Assembly: GCF_040096055.1 (NCBI RefSeq)
Contig: NZ_JBBMFK010000009.1
Coordinates: forward strand, 66,162 to 130,161
DNA from: Pseudoflavonifractor intestinihominis
GTDB taxonomy: Bacteria > Bacillota > Clostridia > Oscillospirales > Oscillospiraceae
Reading direction: 5' to 3'
DNA length: 64,000 bases
In this document: positions 1 through 7,193 of the stretch, piece after piece
How the letters are laid out: each line of letters starts with the position of its first letter
How positions within the stretch are numbered: the first letter of the stretch is position 1
Position numbers and translations under genes: made by a program
The notes under the pieces: generated by a model
What the model saw: only the letters and a program-made list of their open reading frames with translations
Told to the model about the DNA's origin: nothing
The model's database searches: none

Positions 1-608
1 CAGGAGGGGGTGAAGCGGGGGGTGATGATGGGACTCACCCGCTCATACCGCCCGGAAGAGGCCTCCAGCCACCGGCGGGTCTCCGCCTCGGCGGCCTCCG
101 GGCTCTCCTCCCGCAGAGTGTCGGGGGAATTGCGGTCCATGTTCACCTTGCCCACCATGGCCACCAGACCGGACGCCTCCAGCAGGTCCATCAGCAGGAG
201 GGTGGCGGGGCCGTGGAGGGTGGCGAAGACACAGGCGCGGGTGTTGGGGCCGTGCTTCATGTCCTCCACAAAGCGGGTATAGGCCTTGCGGGCGTAGTCC
301 AGATCGGCGTACCGGGCCTCCTCAGGGAAGGCGTGCCGGTCCAGCCAGTCCAGCAGCTCCAGGTCCATGCCCAGGCCCTGGAAGGTGTACTGGGGGGCGT
401 GGACGTGGAGGTCCACCAGGCCGGGCACCACCAGGTGGCCGCTCCAGTCCTCCACAGGCAGGTTGGCGTACGCCTCCGGCAGGGTCTCGAACACGCCGGC
501 GGACCGGCCGTCCACACAGACCAGCCATCCGTCCCGGAGGGTATTGAGGTGCTGAGGGTCTCTGCTCCAGCAGAGGTCGCCCCTGAGTGCAAAGCTGCGC
601 TGTTTCAT
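1..608 (-). CDS. guaD: guanine deaminase, N-terminal part (runs off left edge)
   Basis: Hydrolyses guanine to xanthine and ammonia in purine salvage or catabolism, in the cytoplasm. About 202 residues are visible and the gene continues past the left edge. An amidohydrolase N-terminal strand region is followed near residues 66-72 by the zinc-binding HVHAPQ motif that marks the GuaD/TRZ-ATZ group. The ATG at 606-608 has a GGAGG box seven bases upstream. The gene follows a purine riboswitch, which supports guanine or a related purine as substrate or inducer. The catalytic C-terminal half cannot be inspected, so another purine or pterin deaminase of this superfamily remains possible. Confidence 0.85.
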   Translation of the reverse strand, partial: MKQRSFALRGDLCWSRDPQHLNTLRDGWLVCVDGRSAGVFETLPEAYANLPVEDWSGHLVVPGLVDLHVHAPQYTFQGLGMDLELLDWLDRHAFPEEARYADLDYARKAYTRFVEDMKHGPNTRACVFATLHGPATLLLMDLLEASGLVAMVGKVNMDRNSPDTLREESPEAAEAETRRWLEASSGRYERVSPIITPRFTPS

Positions 609-668
609 ATTGTAACCTCCAGTCTGCGCATAGGCGCGCACGAAACGTATAGCCGCCGGGAAGGGCAG

Positions 669-738
669 AAAAAAGCTGCCGGTTCGCGCGTCTTTCCCGG
701 TATGACCGGGAGACTTATAGCGCGGCTGTTCCGGCAGC
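669..738 (-). terminator. riboswitch expression platform: terminator overlapping P3
   Basis: On the minus strand GCTGCCGG (738-731), which is the 5' strand and loop of aptamer P3, is complementary to CCGGCAGC (682-675), directly followed by TTTTTT (674-669). Inner helices CGCGC/GCGCG, GTCT/AGAC and CCCGGT/ACCGGG close the rest. The terminator and the aptamer cannot form together, so ligand binding should prevent termination and switch the deaminase gene on. Confidence 0.75.
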
Positions 739-777
739 CGGTAGAGACGCCCAACCGATTTTGGGCCTATATAAGTG
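713..777 (-). ncRNA. purine riboswitch aptamer (guanine-class family)
   Basis: Read on the minus strand: P1 is ACTTATA/TATAAGT (776-770 with 719-713), P2 is GCCCAA/TTGGGC, the J2/3 core is GTCTCTACC, and P3 is GGCTG/CAGCC. A C directly precedes the 3' strand of P1, the position equivalent to C74 that gives guanine-type pairing. Both kissing loops (AATCGG and CCGGAA) have six bases instead of the usual seven but keep the GG/CC contact. It sits in the leader of guanine deaminase. Members of this family can be retuned to xanthine or 2'-deoxyguanosine, so guanine itself is inferred. Confidence 0.87.
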
Positions 778-818
778 CTCTCTTTAGTTATATCGGGGGG
801 AAACCCCTGAACAAATTC

Positions 819-847
819 AGTATATGCGCCTTTGCCGCCTTTGTCAA
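819..847 (-). promoter_or_regulatory. sigma-A promoter of the riboswitch-guaD transcript
   Basis: TTGACA (847-842) and TATACT (824-819) on the minus strand, separated by 17 bases, about 35 bases before the aptamer. Confidence 0.85.
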
Positions 848-872
848 GGGACGGTTGGGGAAAAGGGGCCGG

Positions 873-1547
873 TCAGGAGCAGAAACGGTGCTTGCCGATG
901 ACTGTGATGAGGGGCCGGCTCCAGATCCAGGCGCTGGTGGCGGTGTTCGGGTTGAAGTAGTAGATGGCCCCGCCGCTGGGGTCGGCGCCGTTGAGGGCGT
1001 CCCGGGCGGCCCGGTAGGCGGAGTCGGCCACCGGCTCGTTGAACTGCCCGTCCACCATGCAGGTGAAGGCGCCCGGCTGGTATACAACCCCGGCGATGGT
1101 GTTGGGGAAGGAGGGGTGCTCCACCCGGTTGAGGATGACCGCCCCCACCGCCACCTGGCCGCTGTAGGGCTCGCCCCGTGCCTCCGCCGAGATGACCCGG
1201 GCCAGCAGGTCCACGCTGTTGGACTGGCTGGAGGCGGGGGAGTCCCCGCCGGTGGTGGACATGCCCAGGGCCCGGAGGGTGGCCGGACCCACCACTCCGT
1301 CCGCGGTGAGGCCGTTTTTCCGCTGGAAGTACTTCACCGCCTCCTCGGTCTTGGGGCCGTAGATGCCGTCGATGGTCCCGGAGAAATAGCCCCAGTTCTT
1401 CAGTTTGGTCTGGATGGTGCGCACCGCGTCGCCGGTGGAGCCCTGCCGGTATACGGCGGCCTGGGCCGACTGGAAAAAAGTGATGACCGCGATGTTGACC
1501 GCAAAGAGCACTGCCAGGGAAAGCACCAGCCTGCGCCGGTTCTGCAT
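873..1547 (-). CDS. sleB: spore cortex-lytic enzyme, SleB family
   Basis: Cell-wall hydrolase that degrades spore cortex peptidoglycan at germination. It has 224 residues: a signal peptide (about 1-28, hydrophobic core ending SAQA), a peptidoglycan-binding domain (about 30-95, with repeated Gly-Asp-Ala-Val and YGPKTEEAV features) and a Hydrolase_2 catalytic domain (about 110-224) containing ARVISAEARGEPYSGQVAVG, in which the SleB/CwlJ catalytic Glu lies. The frame stays open upstream of 1547, but only this ATG has a purine-rich box (GGGGGA) and a signal peptide directly after it. No ypeB follows; guaD lies downstream behind its own promoter. A forespore-type promoter precedes it. Confidence 0.88.
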   Translation of the reverse strand: MQNRRRLVLSLAVLFAVNIAVITFFQSAQAAVYRQGSTGDAVRTIQTKLKNWGYFSGTIDGIYGPKTEEAVKYFQRKNGLTADGVVGPATLRALGMSTTGGDSPASSQSNSVDLLARVISAEARGEPYSGQVAVGAVILNRVEHPSFPNTIAGVVYQPGAFTCMVDGQFNEPVADSAYRAARDALNGADPSGGAIYYFNPNTATSAWIWSRPLITVIGKHRFCS

Positions 1548-1581
1548 GAGAATCCCCCATTTCTTGTTCCGCGTTTGGCTA

Positions 1582-1611
1582 TATTGTACGGCGGAAAAAG
1601 ACGGGATATGC
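1582..1611 (-). promoter_or_regulatory. putative forespore (sigma-F/G) promoter of sleB
   Basis: GCATA (1611-1607), 15 bases, then CCGTACAATA (1591-1582) on the minus strand. This fits GYATA-N15-GGNNANAHTR except for the two leading Gs, and lies 35 bases before the start codon. Forespore expression of sleB is established in Bacillus; use here is inferred. Confidence 0.4.
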
Positions 1612-1722
1612 GGACAGAAGCGGAGGAAATGGTTTCCGAAAAAACGGCGGGAGGGGAATAGTGGAAGAAAAAACGGGCCATACTGGAGATATAAAATTTC
1701 AATGTGGAGAGGATGATGGGAC

Positions 1723-1995
1723 ATGGTAAAGGGCGTCACCCGCCGGGTGATCGTGGTCAAGTCCCCTGACCGCCGGCTGTTTGAGCAGGCCATCTTTATT
1801 GTCAAGGAGGAGGCGTTTGCCGCCCAGGGCGTCACGGCACGGCAGGTGCTGGAGGAGGCCCAGCGGGTGGCGGACGGGTACATCCGCCGCAACACTGGCC
1901 CGGGCCGGTGGCTGCGCAGGATTCCCGGCCCGGTCTACGGACTGGCCGGCGCGGCCGCTGCAACACTGGCCTGGGCGCTGGTGCTGTTTTTATAA
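1723..1995 (+). CDS. small protein with C-terminal membrane anchor, function unknown
   Basis: 90 residues. The first 65 or so are soluble, charged and probably helical; residues about 70-90 are a single hydrophobic segment rich in Ala/Leu that ends the protein, so it looks tail-anchored. GGAGAGG lies ten bases before the ATG. It diverges from sleB, is followed by its own terminator, and sits beside sporulation genes. I do not recognise the family and assign no function. Confidence 0.65.
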   Translation: MVKGVTRRVIVVKSPDRRLFEQAIFIVKEEAFAAQGVTARQVLEEAQRVADGYIRRNTGPGRWLRRIPGPVYGLAGAAAATLAWALVLFL

Positions 1996-2004
1996 ATTAG
2001 AATC

Positions 2005-2031
2005 GGGGAGGGGCGACACCCCTCCCTTTTT
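2005..2031 (+). terminator. intrinsic terminator
   Basis: GGGAGGGG, loop CGACA, CCCCTCCC, then TTTTT, ten bases after the small anchored protein gene. Confidence 0.85.
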
Positions 2032-2112
2032 GCTGTCTGAAACGGCGGGAAGGGACAGAGCGTTCAAAAAAATACGCCGTTTTGCTGCCAAATGAAACCA
2101 GAGGACGCCTTC

Positions 2113-2141
2113 GCATAGGGAAAAGAAACCTGCAAATAATA
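2113..2141 (+). promoter_or_regulatory. putative forespore promoter of spoVT
   Basis: GCATA at 2113-2117 and an AT-rich -10 region ending AATAATA at 2135-2141. Read as a sigma-G site the spacing is 17; read as sigma-F, GCAAATAATA follows after 14. In Bacillus spoVT is transcribed by sigma-G. Confidence 0.4.
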
Positions 2142-2182
2142 GGGCTGTTTAGAAAAATAAGACCGCAGGAGGAATCCTATTT

Positions 2183-2728
2183 ATGAAGGCCACAGGCATC
2201 GTAAGACGCATTGACGACTTGGGCCGGGTCGTGATTCCCAAGGAAATCCGCCGGACCATGCGAATCCGCGAGGGCGACCCCCTGGAGATCTACACCGACA
2301 AGGACGGCGGGGTCATCTTTAAGAAATACTCCCTGATGGGCGGGCTGGGGGACTTCGCCGGCCAGATGTGCGAGACGCTGAACAAGACCACCGGCGCCAT
2401 CGCGGTCATCACCGACCGGGACAGCTGTATCGCCGTGGCGGGCACTCCCCGCCGGGAGCTGGCGGAAAAGCGCATCTCCCAGGACCTGGAGCAGCTGATG
2501 GAAGGGCGGCAGATCTACCAGTACCGCCAGGGAGAGACCCCGCTGCTGGTCAGCGAGGAGAACGAAAAGTACTTTATCTCCACAGCCGCACCCATCCTGT
2601 CCGAGGGGGACGTACTGGGCTGCGTGCTCTTCGCCTCCGCCGACCCGGATATGTCCGCCGCCGGAGAGACCGACTACAAGCTGGCCCAGACCATCGCCGG
2701 CTTCCTGGGACGGCACATGGAGTCCTGA
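2183..2728 (+). CDS. spoVT: stage V sporulation protein T, AbrB-like regulator
   Basis: DNA-binding regulator acting late in the forespore. It has 181 residues, the usual SpoVT length. The N-terminal swapped-hairpin AbrB domain (1-52) reads MKATGIVRRIDDLGRVVIP, nearly identical across the family, and residues about 60-178 form the GAF-like C-terminal domain. AGGAGG lies before the ATG. It is monocistronic, between a forespore-like promoter and a strong hairpin. The long form with a GAF domain separates it from plain AbrB. Confidence 0.95.
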   Translation: MKATGIVRRIDDLGRVVIPKEIRRTMRIREGDPLEIYTDKDGGVIFKKYSLMGGLGDFAGQMCETLNKTTGAIAVITDRDSCIAVAGTPRRELAEKRISQDLEQLMEGRQIYQYRQGETPLLVSEENEKYFISTAAPILSEGDVLGCVLFASADPDMSAAGETDYKLAQTIAGFLGRHMES

Positions 2729-2736
2729 ACAGAGTG

Positions 2737-2775
2737 AAAGGGACATGGAACCCGGAGGGGGGCCATGTCCCTTTT
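2737..2775. terminator. bidirectional terminator
   Basis: GGGACATGG (2740-2748) pairs with CCATGTCCC (2763-2771), with T-runs on both strands. It ends spoVT and the convergent kinase fragment. Confidence 0.85.
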
Positions 2776-2781
2776 CGTTGT

Positions 2782-3300
2782 TTATTCGCCTCTGGGACGG
2801 GCCAGGGGCAGCATGACCTCCACGGTGAAGAACCCCTCCTCCACGCTGTACCGAAGGATGCCGTCGCACCGCTCCACCGCCTGGGAGACGATCTTCACGC
2901 CGAAGCCGTGGGAGCCCTTGTCCTCCTTGGTGGTGCGCAGGTCGGGATTTTCCGCCAGCACGTCCCGGCTGACCTTGTTACGTACCACGCACACCAGATA
3001 CTCCTGCACGCACTTGATGGTGATCTGGAGCAGGGGGTCCTCCTCCTTCCGGCTGGCCTCGATGGCGTTATCCAGCAGGTTGAGCAAGATGGTGCACAGG
3101 GCGTCCTCGCTGACGGCCAGACTGGTGGGCACCACCACCTCGGTACAGGTGCGGATGTGGTGCTGCCGGGCCTCCCCCAGCTTCCGGTTGAGCAGGTAGT
3201 CCATCAGGGCGTTACCCGTCTCGATCTGATTCAGGGCGGCCAGGTCCTCACCGGTGACCTTGTCCAGATAGGCGCTGAGTTGGTCGTACTTTCCCACGTC
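2782..3300 (-). pseudogene. GHKL sensor histidine kinase, C-terminal fragment
   Basis: About 172 codons remain of an AgrC/NatK-type peptide- or ligand-sensing kinase. The N-box (LLNLLDNAIEAS) and G-box (SHGFGVKIV) of the HATPase_c_5 domain are intact, but the membrane sensor region and phosphoacceptor helix (usually RHDxxNH a few residues before this point) are missing. The homologous reading stops at about 3298; two codons further upstream the frame meets TAG at 3304-3306, and the only start is a GTG without a ribosome binding site. A partner response regulator would normally lie upstream (to the right), where the GH3 gene now begins. It is a remnant in this sequence, from either a real deletion or an assembly join. 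Confidence 0.8.
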
Positions 3301-3301
3301 C

Positions 3302-6130
3302 GACTACGCCAGCGCCGAGGAGCTGCTGTCCGCCAGCGAGGAGCTGGCCGAGCGCATCGAGGGCGAGGGCATCGTGCTGCTGAAGAACGATAACAGCGCC
3401 CTGCCTCTCTCTGACGGCGAGCGGGCGGTGTCCCTGTTCGGCCGCACCAGCGTGGACCCCATCTACACCGGCGCGGGCAGCGCGGCCACCGAGAGCAGCC
3501 CGGTGAACTACAAGACCGCCCTGGAGGAGGCCGGCTTCTCGGTCAACCCCGACCTCTATGACTTCTACGCCAACCACGCCATCTCCACCACGGTCAACAA
3601 GGTGACCATGCCCACCGGCATGGGCGACATGCCCGTGGAGTACACCGGCCGCGGCTTCATCTCTTCCATGGGCTCGGCCATGTTCATCAACGATATCATT
3701 GCCGAGGTGCCCGTCCAGGACTACCCCGACAGCCTGAAGGACTCCTTCACCTCCTATAACGGCGCGGCCATCGTGTTCATCGGCCGGGTTGGCGGCGAGG
3801 GCTGCGACCTGCCCACCGACATGAGCGACTACGCCCCCCGGGAGGAGGACAAGGACAAGGACAAGACCTACCTGGAGCTGAGCAGCATCGAGGAGGAGAT
3901 GCTCGCCTACGTCAAGGAGCAGAAGGACGCGGGCGTGTTCAGTAAGATCATCGTGGTGTGCAACACCGCCAACGCCCTGGAGCTGGGCTTCCTGGAGGAC
4001 GAGGCCTACGGCATCGACGCCGCCCTGTGGGTGGGCTGCATCGGCGATCAGGGCGCCCGTGCCCTGGCCGACGTGCTCACCGGTGAGGTGACCCCCTCCG
4101 GCCGGACCGTGGACACCTATGTGTACGACCTGACCAAGGACCCCTCTTTCCAGAACTTCCAGGAGCTCTACTACACCAACGTGGACGGCACCATCGGCGG
4201 CTATGAGTCCGGCTCCTTCATCGAGTATGAAGAGGGCATCTACGTGGGCTACCGCTACTACGAGACCGCCGCCGCCGAGGCCCTGGCGGGCAACTACCCC
4301 GGCTTTGACTACGACGCCGCCGTCCAGTACCCCTTCGGCTACGGCCTCTCCTACACAGACTTCACCATGGAGTACGACGGCGCCCCCACCTATGCCGACG
4401 ACACCTTCACCTTCAACGTGAAGGTGACCAACACCGGCGACACCTACTCCGGCCGCCAGGTGGTGCAGATCTACGCCGAGGCCCCCTACACCTACGGCGG
4501 CGTGGAGAAGTCCAAGGTGGTGCTGGTGGCCTTCGGCAAGACCGACGAGCTGGAGCCCGGCGCCTCCCAGACCCTGACCCTCACCGTGCCCGCCGAGGCC
4601 CTGGCCTCCTATGACTACAAGGGCGAGGGCTGCTATGTGCTGGACGAGGGCGACTACACCTTCTACCTCAGCGACAACGCCCACAGTTGGGCTGAGCTGA
4701 CCCAGGGCGACGGCAGCCGCATCTTTACCCAGCGCCTGGAGAAGGTGGTCTACAACCAGGACAACAAGCGCCCCTCCGACCAGGTGGCCGCGGTCAACCA
4801 GTTTGACCAGGTGTCCGACGTGTTCACCGACACCCCCGAGGAGGGCGCGCCCCTGAACATGACCCGTGCCGACTTTGCCGGCACCTTCCCCACCGCCCCC
4901 ACCGCCGCCGACATGGAGGCCGACGAGGCCACCAAGACCGACCTGGAGACCATGTTCGACGAGAAGACCGACCCCACCTTGGGCAATGTGGAGGGCAGCA
5001 TTGTCTACACCGATGAGATGTCCACCACCGGCGCCTCCAACGGCCTGACCCTCATCGACCTGCGGGGCAAGGACTATGACGATCCCAGCTGGGACCTGCT
5101 GCTGGACGAGCTGAACATGAGCGAGGTGGCCAACATGCTGGCTAACGCCGGCTACAACACCGCCGAGATGCTCTCCATCGGCAAGCCCGCCACCCTGGAC
5201 TACGACGGCCCCATGGGCTGGTCCACCTGGGTGAGCGCCGCCGGCGGCGACGCCGTGTGCCTGGGCTTCCCCGCCCAGGAGGTGCTGGCCGCCACCTGGA
5301 GCCAGGACCTGGCCTATGAGATGGGCAAGATGGTGGGCGAGCAGGGCCTGTACAACGGCTTCAACGGCTGGTACGCCCCCGCCATGAACACCCACCGCTC
5401 CGCCTTCGCCGGCCGCAACTACGAGTACTACTCCGAGGACGGCCTCCTGTCCGGCAAGATGGCCGCCAGCGAGGTGTCCGGCGCCATGGAGAAGGGCGTG
5501 TACTGCTACCTGAAGCACTTCGCCCTCAACGACAAGGAGGACGGCCGCAACGGCATGGCCACCTTTGCCAACGAGCAGGCCATCCGCGAGATCTACATGA
5601 AGCCCTTTGAGCTGTGCGTCAAGGAGGCCTCCGCCACCATCAACTACACCGGCGAGGACGGCCAGATGACCAGCCGGGAGATCAAGGCCGCCACCGCCAT
5701 CATGAGCGCCTACAACTGCATCGGCACCCAGTGGTCCGGCGGCAACTACGGCATGATGACCCAGGTGCTCCGCAACGAGTGGGGCTTCGAGGGCGCCGTG
5801 ATCTCCGACTACTACGGCGGCAACGCCTACATGGACCCCGATGAGGGCGTGCGGGCCGGCAACGACCTGATGCTCAACACCTTTGCCGACGGCTCCCTGT
5901 CCGACACCTCCTCCGCCACCGGCGTGACCGCCATGCGCAACGCCGCCCACAATGTGCTCTACATGGTGGTCAACAGCAACGCCATGCAGGGCATCACCTC
6001 CGGCGTGACCATCCGTTACGCCCTGGCCGGCTGGCAGAAGGCCCTCATCGCCGGCGACGTGGTGGTGGCCGTCATCGTGGTGGCAGGCGCTGCCCTGCTG
6101 CTGCGGAAGAAGAAGACCGCAAAGGCCTGA
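3302..6130 (+). CDS. GH3 beta-glucosidase-type glycoside hydrolase, 5'-truncated, membrane-anchored
   Basis: Retaining exo-glycosidase of family GH3 with reversed domain order. The alpha/beta sandwich comes first (EGIVLLKNDNSALPL is its opening motif), then a fibronectin-III-like domain (about 330-440 from 3374), then the TIM-barrel catalytic domain (about 560-860) with RNYEYYSEDG, KHFALND and the nucleophile Asp in VISDYYGG. A C-terminal transmembrane helix with a basic tail (about 886-918) suggests display on the outer membrane face. No start codon with a ribosome binding site exists: the frame is open from 3272 through GTG 3374, and the N-terminal signal/anchor expected in this architecture is absent. 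Family homology begins exactly where the kinase fragment ends. A beta-xylosidase or N-acetylhexosaminidase specificity cannot be excluded. Confidence 0.85.
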   Translation, partial: DYASAEELLSASEELAERIEGEGIVLLKNDNSALPLSDGERAVSLFGRTSVDPIYTGAGSAATESSPVNYKTALEEAGFSVNPDLYDFYANHAISTTVNKVTMPTGMGDMPVEYTGRGFISSMGSAMFINDIIAEVPVQDYPDSLKDSFTSYNGAAIVFIGRVGGEGCDLPTDMSDYAPREEDKDKDKTYLELSSIEEEMLAYVKEQKDAGVFSKIIVVCNTANALELGFLEDEAYGIDAALWVGCIGDQGARALADVLTGEVTPSGRTVDTYVYDLTKDPSFQNFQELYYTNVDGTIGGYESGSFIEYEEGIYVGYRYYETAAAEALAGNYPGFDYDAAVQYPFGYGLSYTDFTMEYDGAPTYADDTFTFNVKVTNTGDTYSGRQVVQIYAEAPYTYGGVEKSKVVLVAFGKTDELEPGASQTLTLTVPAEALASYDYKGEGCYVLDEGDYTFYLSDNAHSWAELTQGDGSRIFTQRLEKVVYNQDNKRPSDQVAAVNQFDQVSDVFTDTPEEGAPLNMTRADFAGTFPTAPTAADMEADEATKTDLETMFDEKTDPTLGNVEGSIVYTDEMSTTGASNGLTLIDLRGKDYDDPSWDLLLDELNMSEVANMLANAGYNTAEMLSIGKPATLDYDGPMGWSTWVSAAGGDAVCLGFPAQEVLAATWSQDLAYEMGKMVGEQGLYNGFNGWYAPAMNTHRSAFAGRNYEYYSEDGLLSGKMAASEVSGAMEKGVYCYLKHFALNDKEDGRNGMATFANEQAIREIYMKPFELCVKEASATINYTGEDGQMTSREIKAATAIMSAYNCIGTQWSGGNYGMMTQVLRNEWGFEGAVISDYYGGNAYMDPDEGVRAGNDLMLNTFADGSLSDTSSATGVTAMRNAAHNVLYMVVNSNAMQGITSGVTIRYALAGWQKALIAGDVVVAVIVVAGAALLLRKKKTAKA

Positions 6131-6160
6131 TTTCCGACAAAATCCTACCTCCCCATAAAG

Positions 6161-6199
6161 ACGAGAAGGGCACAGCCAACGCTGTGCCCTTCTCGTTTT
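6161..6199. terminator. bidirectional terminator
   Basis: ACGAGAAGGGCACAGC, loop CAAC, perfect complement, then TTTT. It separates the convergent GH3 and spoIIQ-type genes. Confidence 0.9.
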
Positions 6200-6223
6200 C
6201 TGCTTGGGGAAAGCCTGCGTTTG

Positions 6224-6967
6224 TTATTTCACATCCGGCAGATAGTCCAGCGGGTCCACATAGGCCCCGTCCTTGAGCATCTCCAGATGCAGATGGGAGG
6301 CGGTGAGGCTCTCGGACTTGGCGGTGCTGCCCACCGAGCCGATGATGTCCCCGGTGGTGACCACGTCGCCCACCTCCACGGTGGGCAGCTCGGCCAGGTT
6401 GGAGTACACGCTCACCATGCCGTTGCCGTGGTCAATGGTGACCGTTGTGCCCATAAAGTAGTCCTGCTCAATGGCGGTGACCGTGCCGCCTGCGGCGGCC
6501 TTCACCTGGATGCCCAGGTCGGCGGCGATGTCCACTCCCTCATGGGTCCGCCAGTCGCCCATGGTGGGGCTGAAGACCTGCTGGTCGGGGGAGAAGGCGT
6601 TGAGCACCGCGCCCTTTACCGGCCAGGTGTACACGGAGGAGGTGACCACCTCAGAGGGCTTGGGGCTGGACGAGGGGGCGGCGCTGGCGCTGGGGGCGGG
6701 CGTGGCCGAGGGAGTGGGGGTGGACGAGGCGGTGGCCGGAATGGTCGGCTTCACCGCGTCCACGGTGGGAGAGGGGGAGACGCTGGGACTGGGGGTGACG
6801 GTGACCTGCGCGGTCCCGCCCACCGGGGCGGCGGGGTCGTCCCCGCCCAGGGTGGAGAAGAGGTAATAGCCCGAGATTCCAATTGCGGCGACGCAGAGGA
6901 ACAGGACTATGTAAAAGCCCTTCCCCGCCATGAAGTCGCTGAAGCGGTCGGTCCATGGTTTTTTCAT
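6224..6967 (-). CDS. spoIIQ: M23 (LytM) peptidase, SpoIIQ-like
   Basis: In sporulating bacteria SpoIIQ is a forespore membrane protein that pairs with SpoIIIAH across the intermembrane space. Here 247 residues comprise a cytoplasmic start, one transmembrane helix (about 18-38), a Ser/Thr/Pro-rich linker (about 48-105) and a LytM domain (about 115-245). The zinc ligands appear complete: HEGVD (H and D) and HLHLE. Bacillus SpoIIQ has lost one ligand while clostridial versions retain activity, so this copy is probably a functional endopeptidase. AGGAG lies seven bases before the ATG. The sigma-F-type promoter supports SpoIIQ over a general M23 protein. Confidence 0.8.
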   Translation of the reverse strand: MKKPWTDRFSDFMAGKGFYIVLFLCVAAIGISGYYLFSTLGGDDPAAPVGGTAQVTVTPSPSVSPSPTVDAVKPTIPATASSTPTPSATPAPSASAAPSSSPKPSEVVTSSVYTWPVKGAVLNAFSPDQQVFSPTMGDWRTHEGVDIAADLGIQVKAAAGGTVTAIEQDYFMGTTVTIDHGNGMVSVYSNLAELPTVEVGDVVTTGDIIGSVGSTAKSESLTASHLHLEMLKDGAYVDPLDYLPDVK

Positions 6968-7018
6968 TATGACGCTCCTATCCTAAGATTTGAGGGGGCC
7001 GGAGCTCCCTTCGCGTCC

Positions 7019-7048
7019 TATTGTGGACAGGGATGAGGAAAGATATAC
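7019..7048 (-). promoter_or_regulatory. putative sigma-F promoter of spoIIQ
   Basis: GTATA (7048-7044), 15 bases, then GTCCACAATA (7028-7019) on the minus strand: nine of ten positions fit GGNNANAHTR at exact spacing. spoIIQ is a known sigma-F gene in Bacillus. Confidence 0.6.
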
Positions 7049-7132
7049 ATGAAAATACAAAAAAAGTAAATGAAGAGTAGTAAGATAGAGCGGGCGGAAT
7101 GTAAACAAACTTGAAATTTTCCAGGCCCGGAA

Positions 7133-7161
7133 TTGACATATGACAACCTGTCAGGTATCAT
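7133..7161 (+). promoter_or_regulatory. sigma-A promoter with internal operator (7141-7153)
   Basis: TTGACA (7133-7138), 17 bases, TATCAT (7156-7161). The spacer contains the inverted repeat TGACA-ACC-TGTCA, ideally placed for repression by the TetR-type protein encoded next. Confidence 0.75.
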
Positions 7162-7193
7162 GACGGAGAGATTACCATGTGCGGAGGGATGAG

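Noticed and set aside
3248..5950. 900-codon open frame antisense to the GH3 gene
   Set aside because: Gly/Val/His-rich composition without a domain; an artefact of GCC/GTC-rich codons on the other strand.
6660..6830. Repeat array or CRISPR-like tract in the spoIIQ gene and the similar tract at 17500-17600
   Set aside because: These encode Ser/Pro/Thr linkers in secreted proteins; repeats are irregular and in frame.
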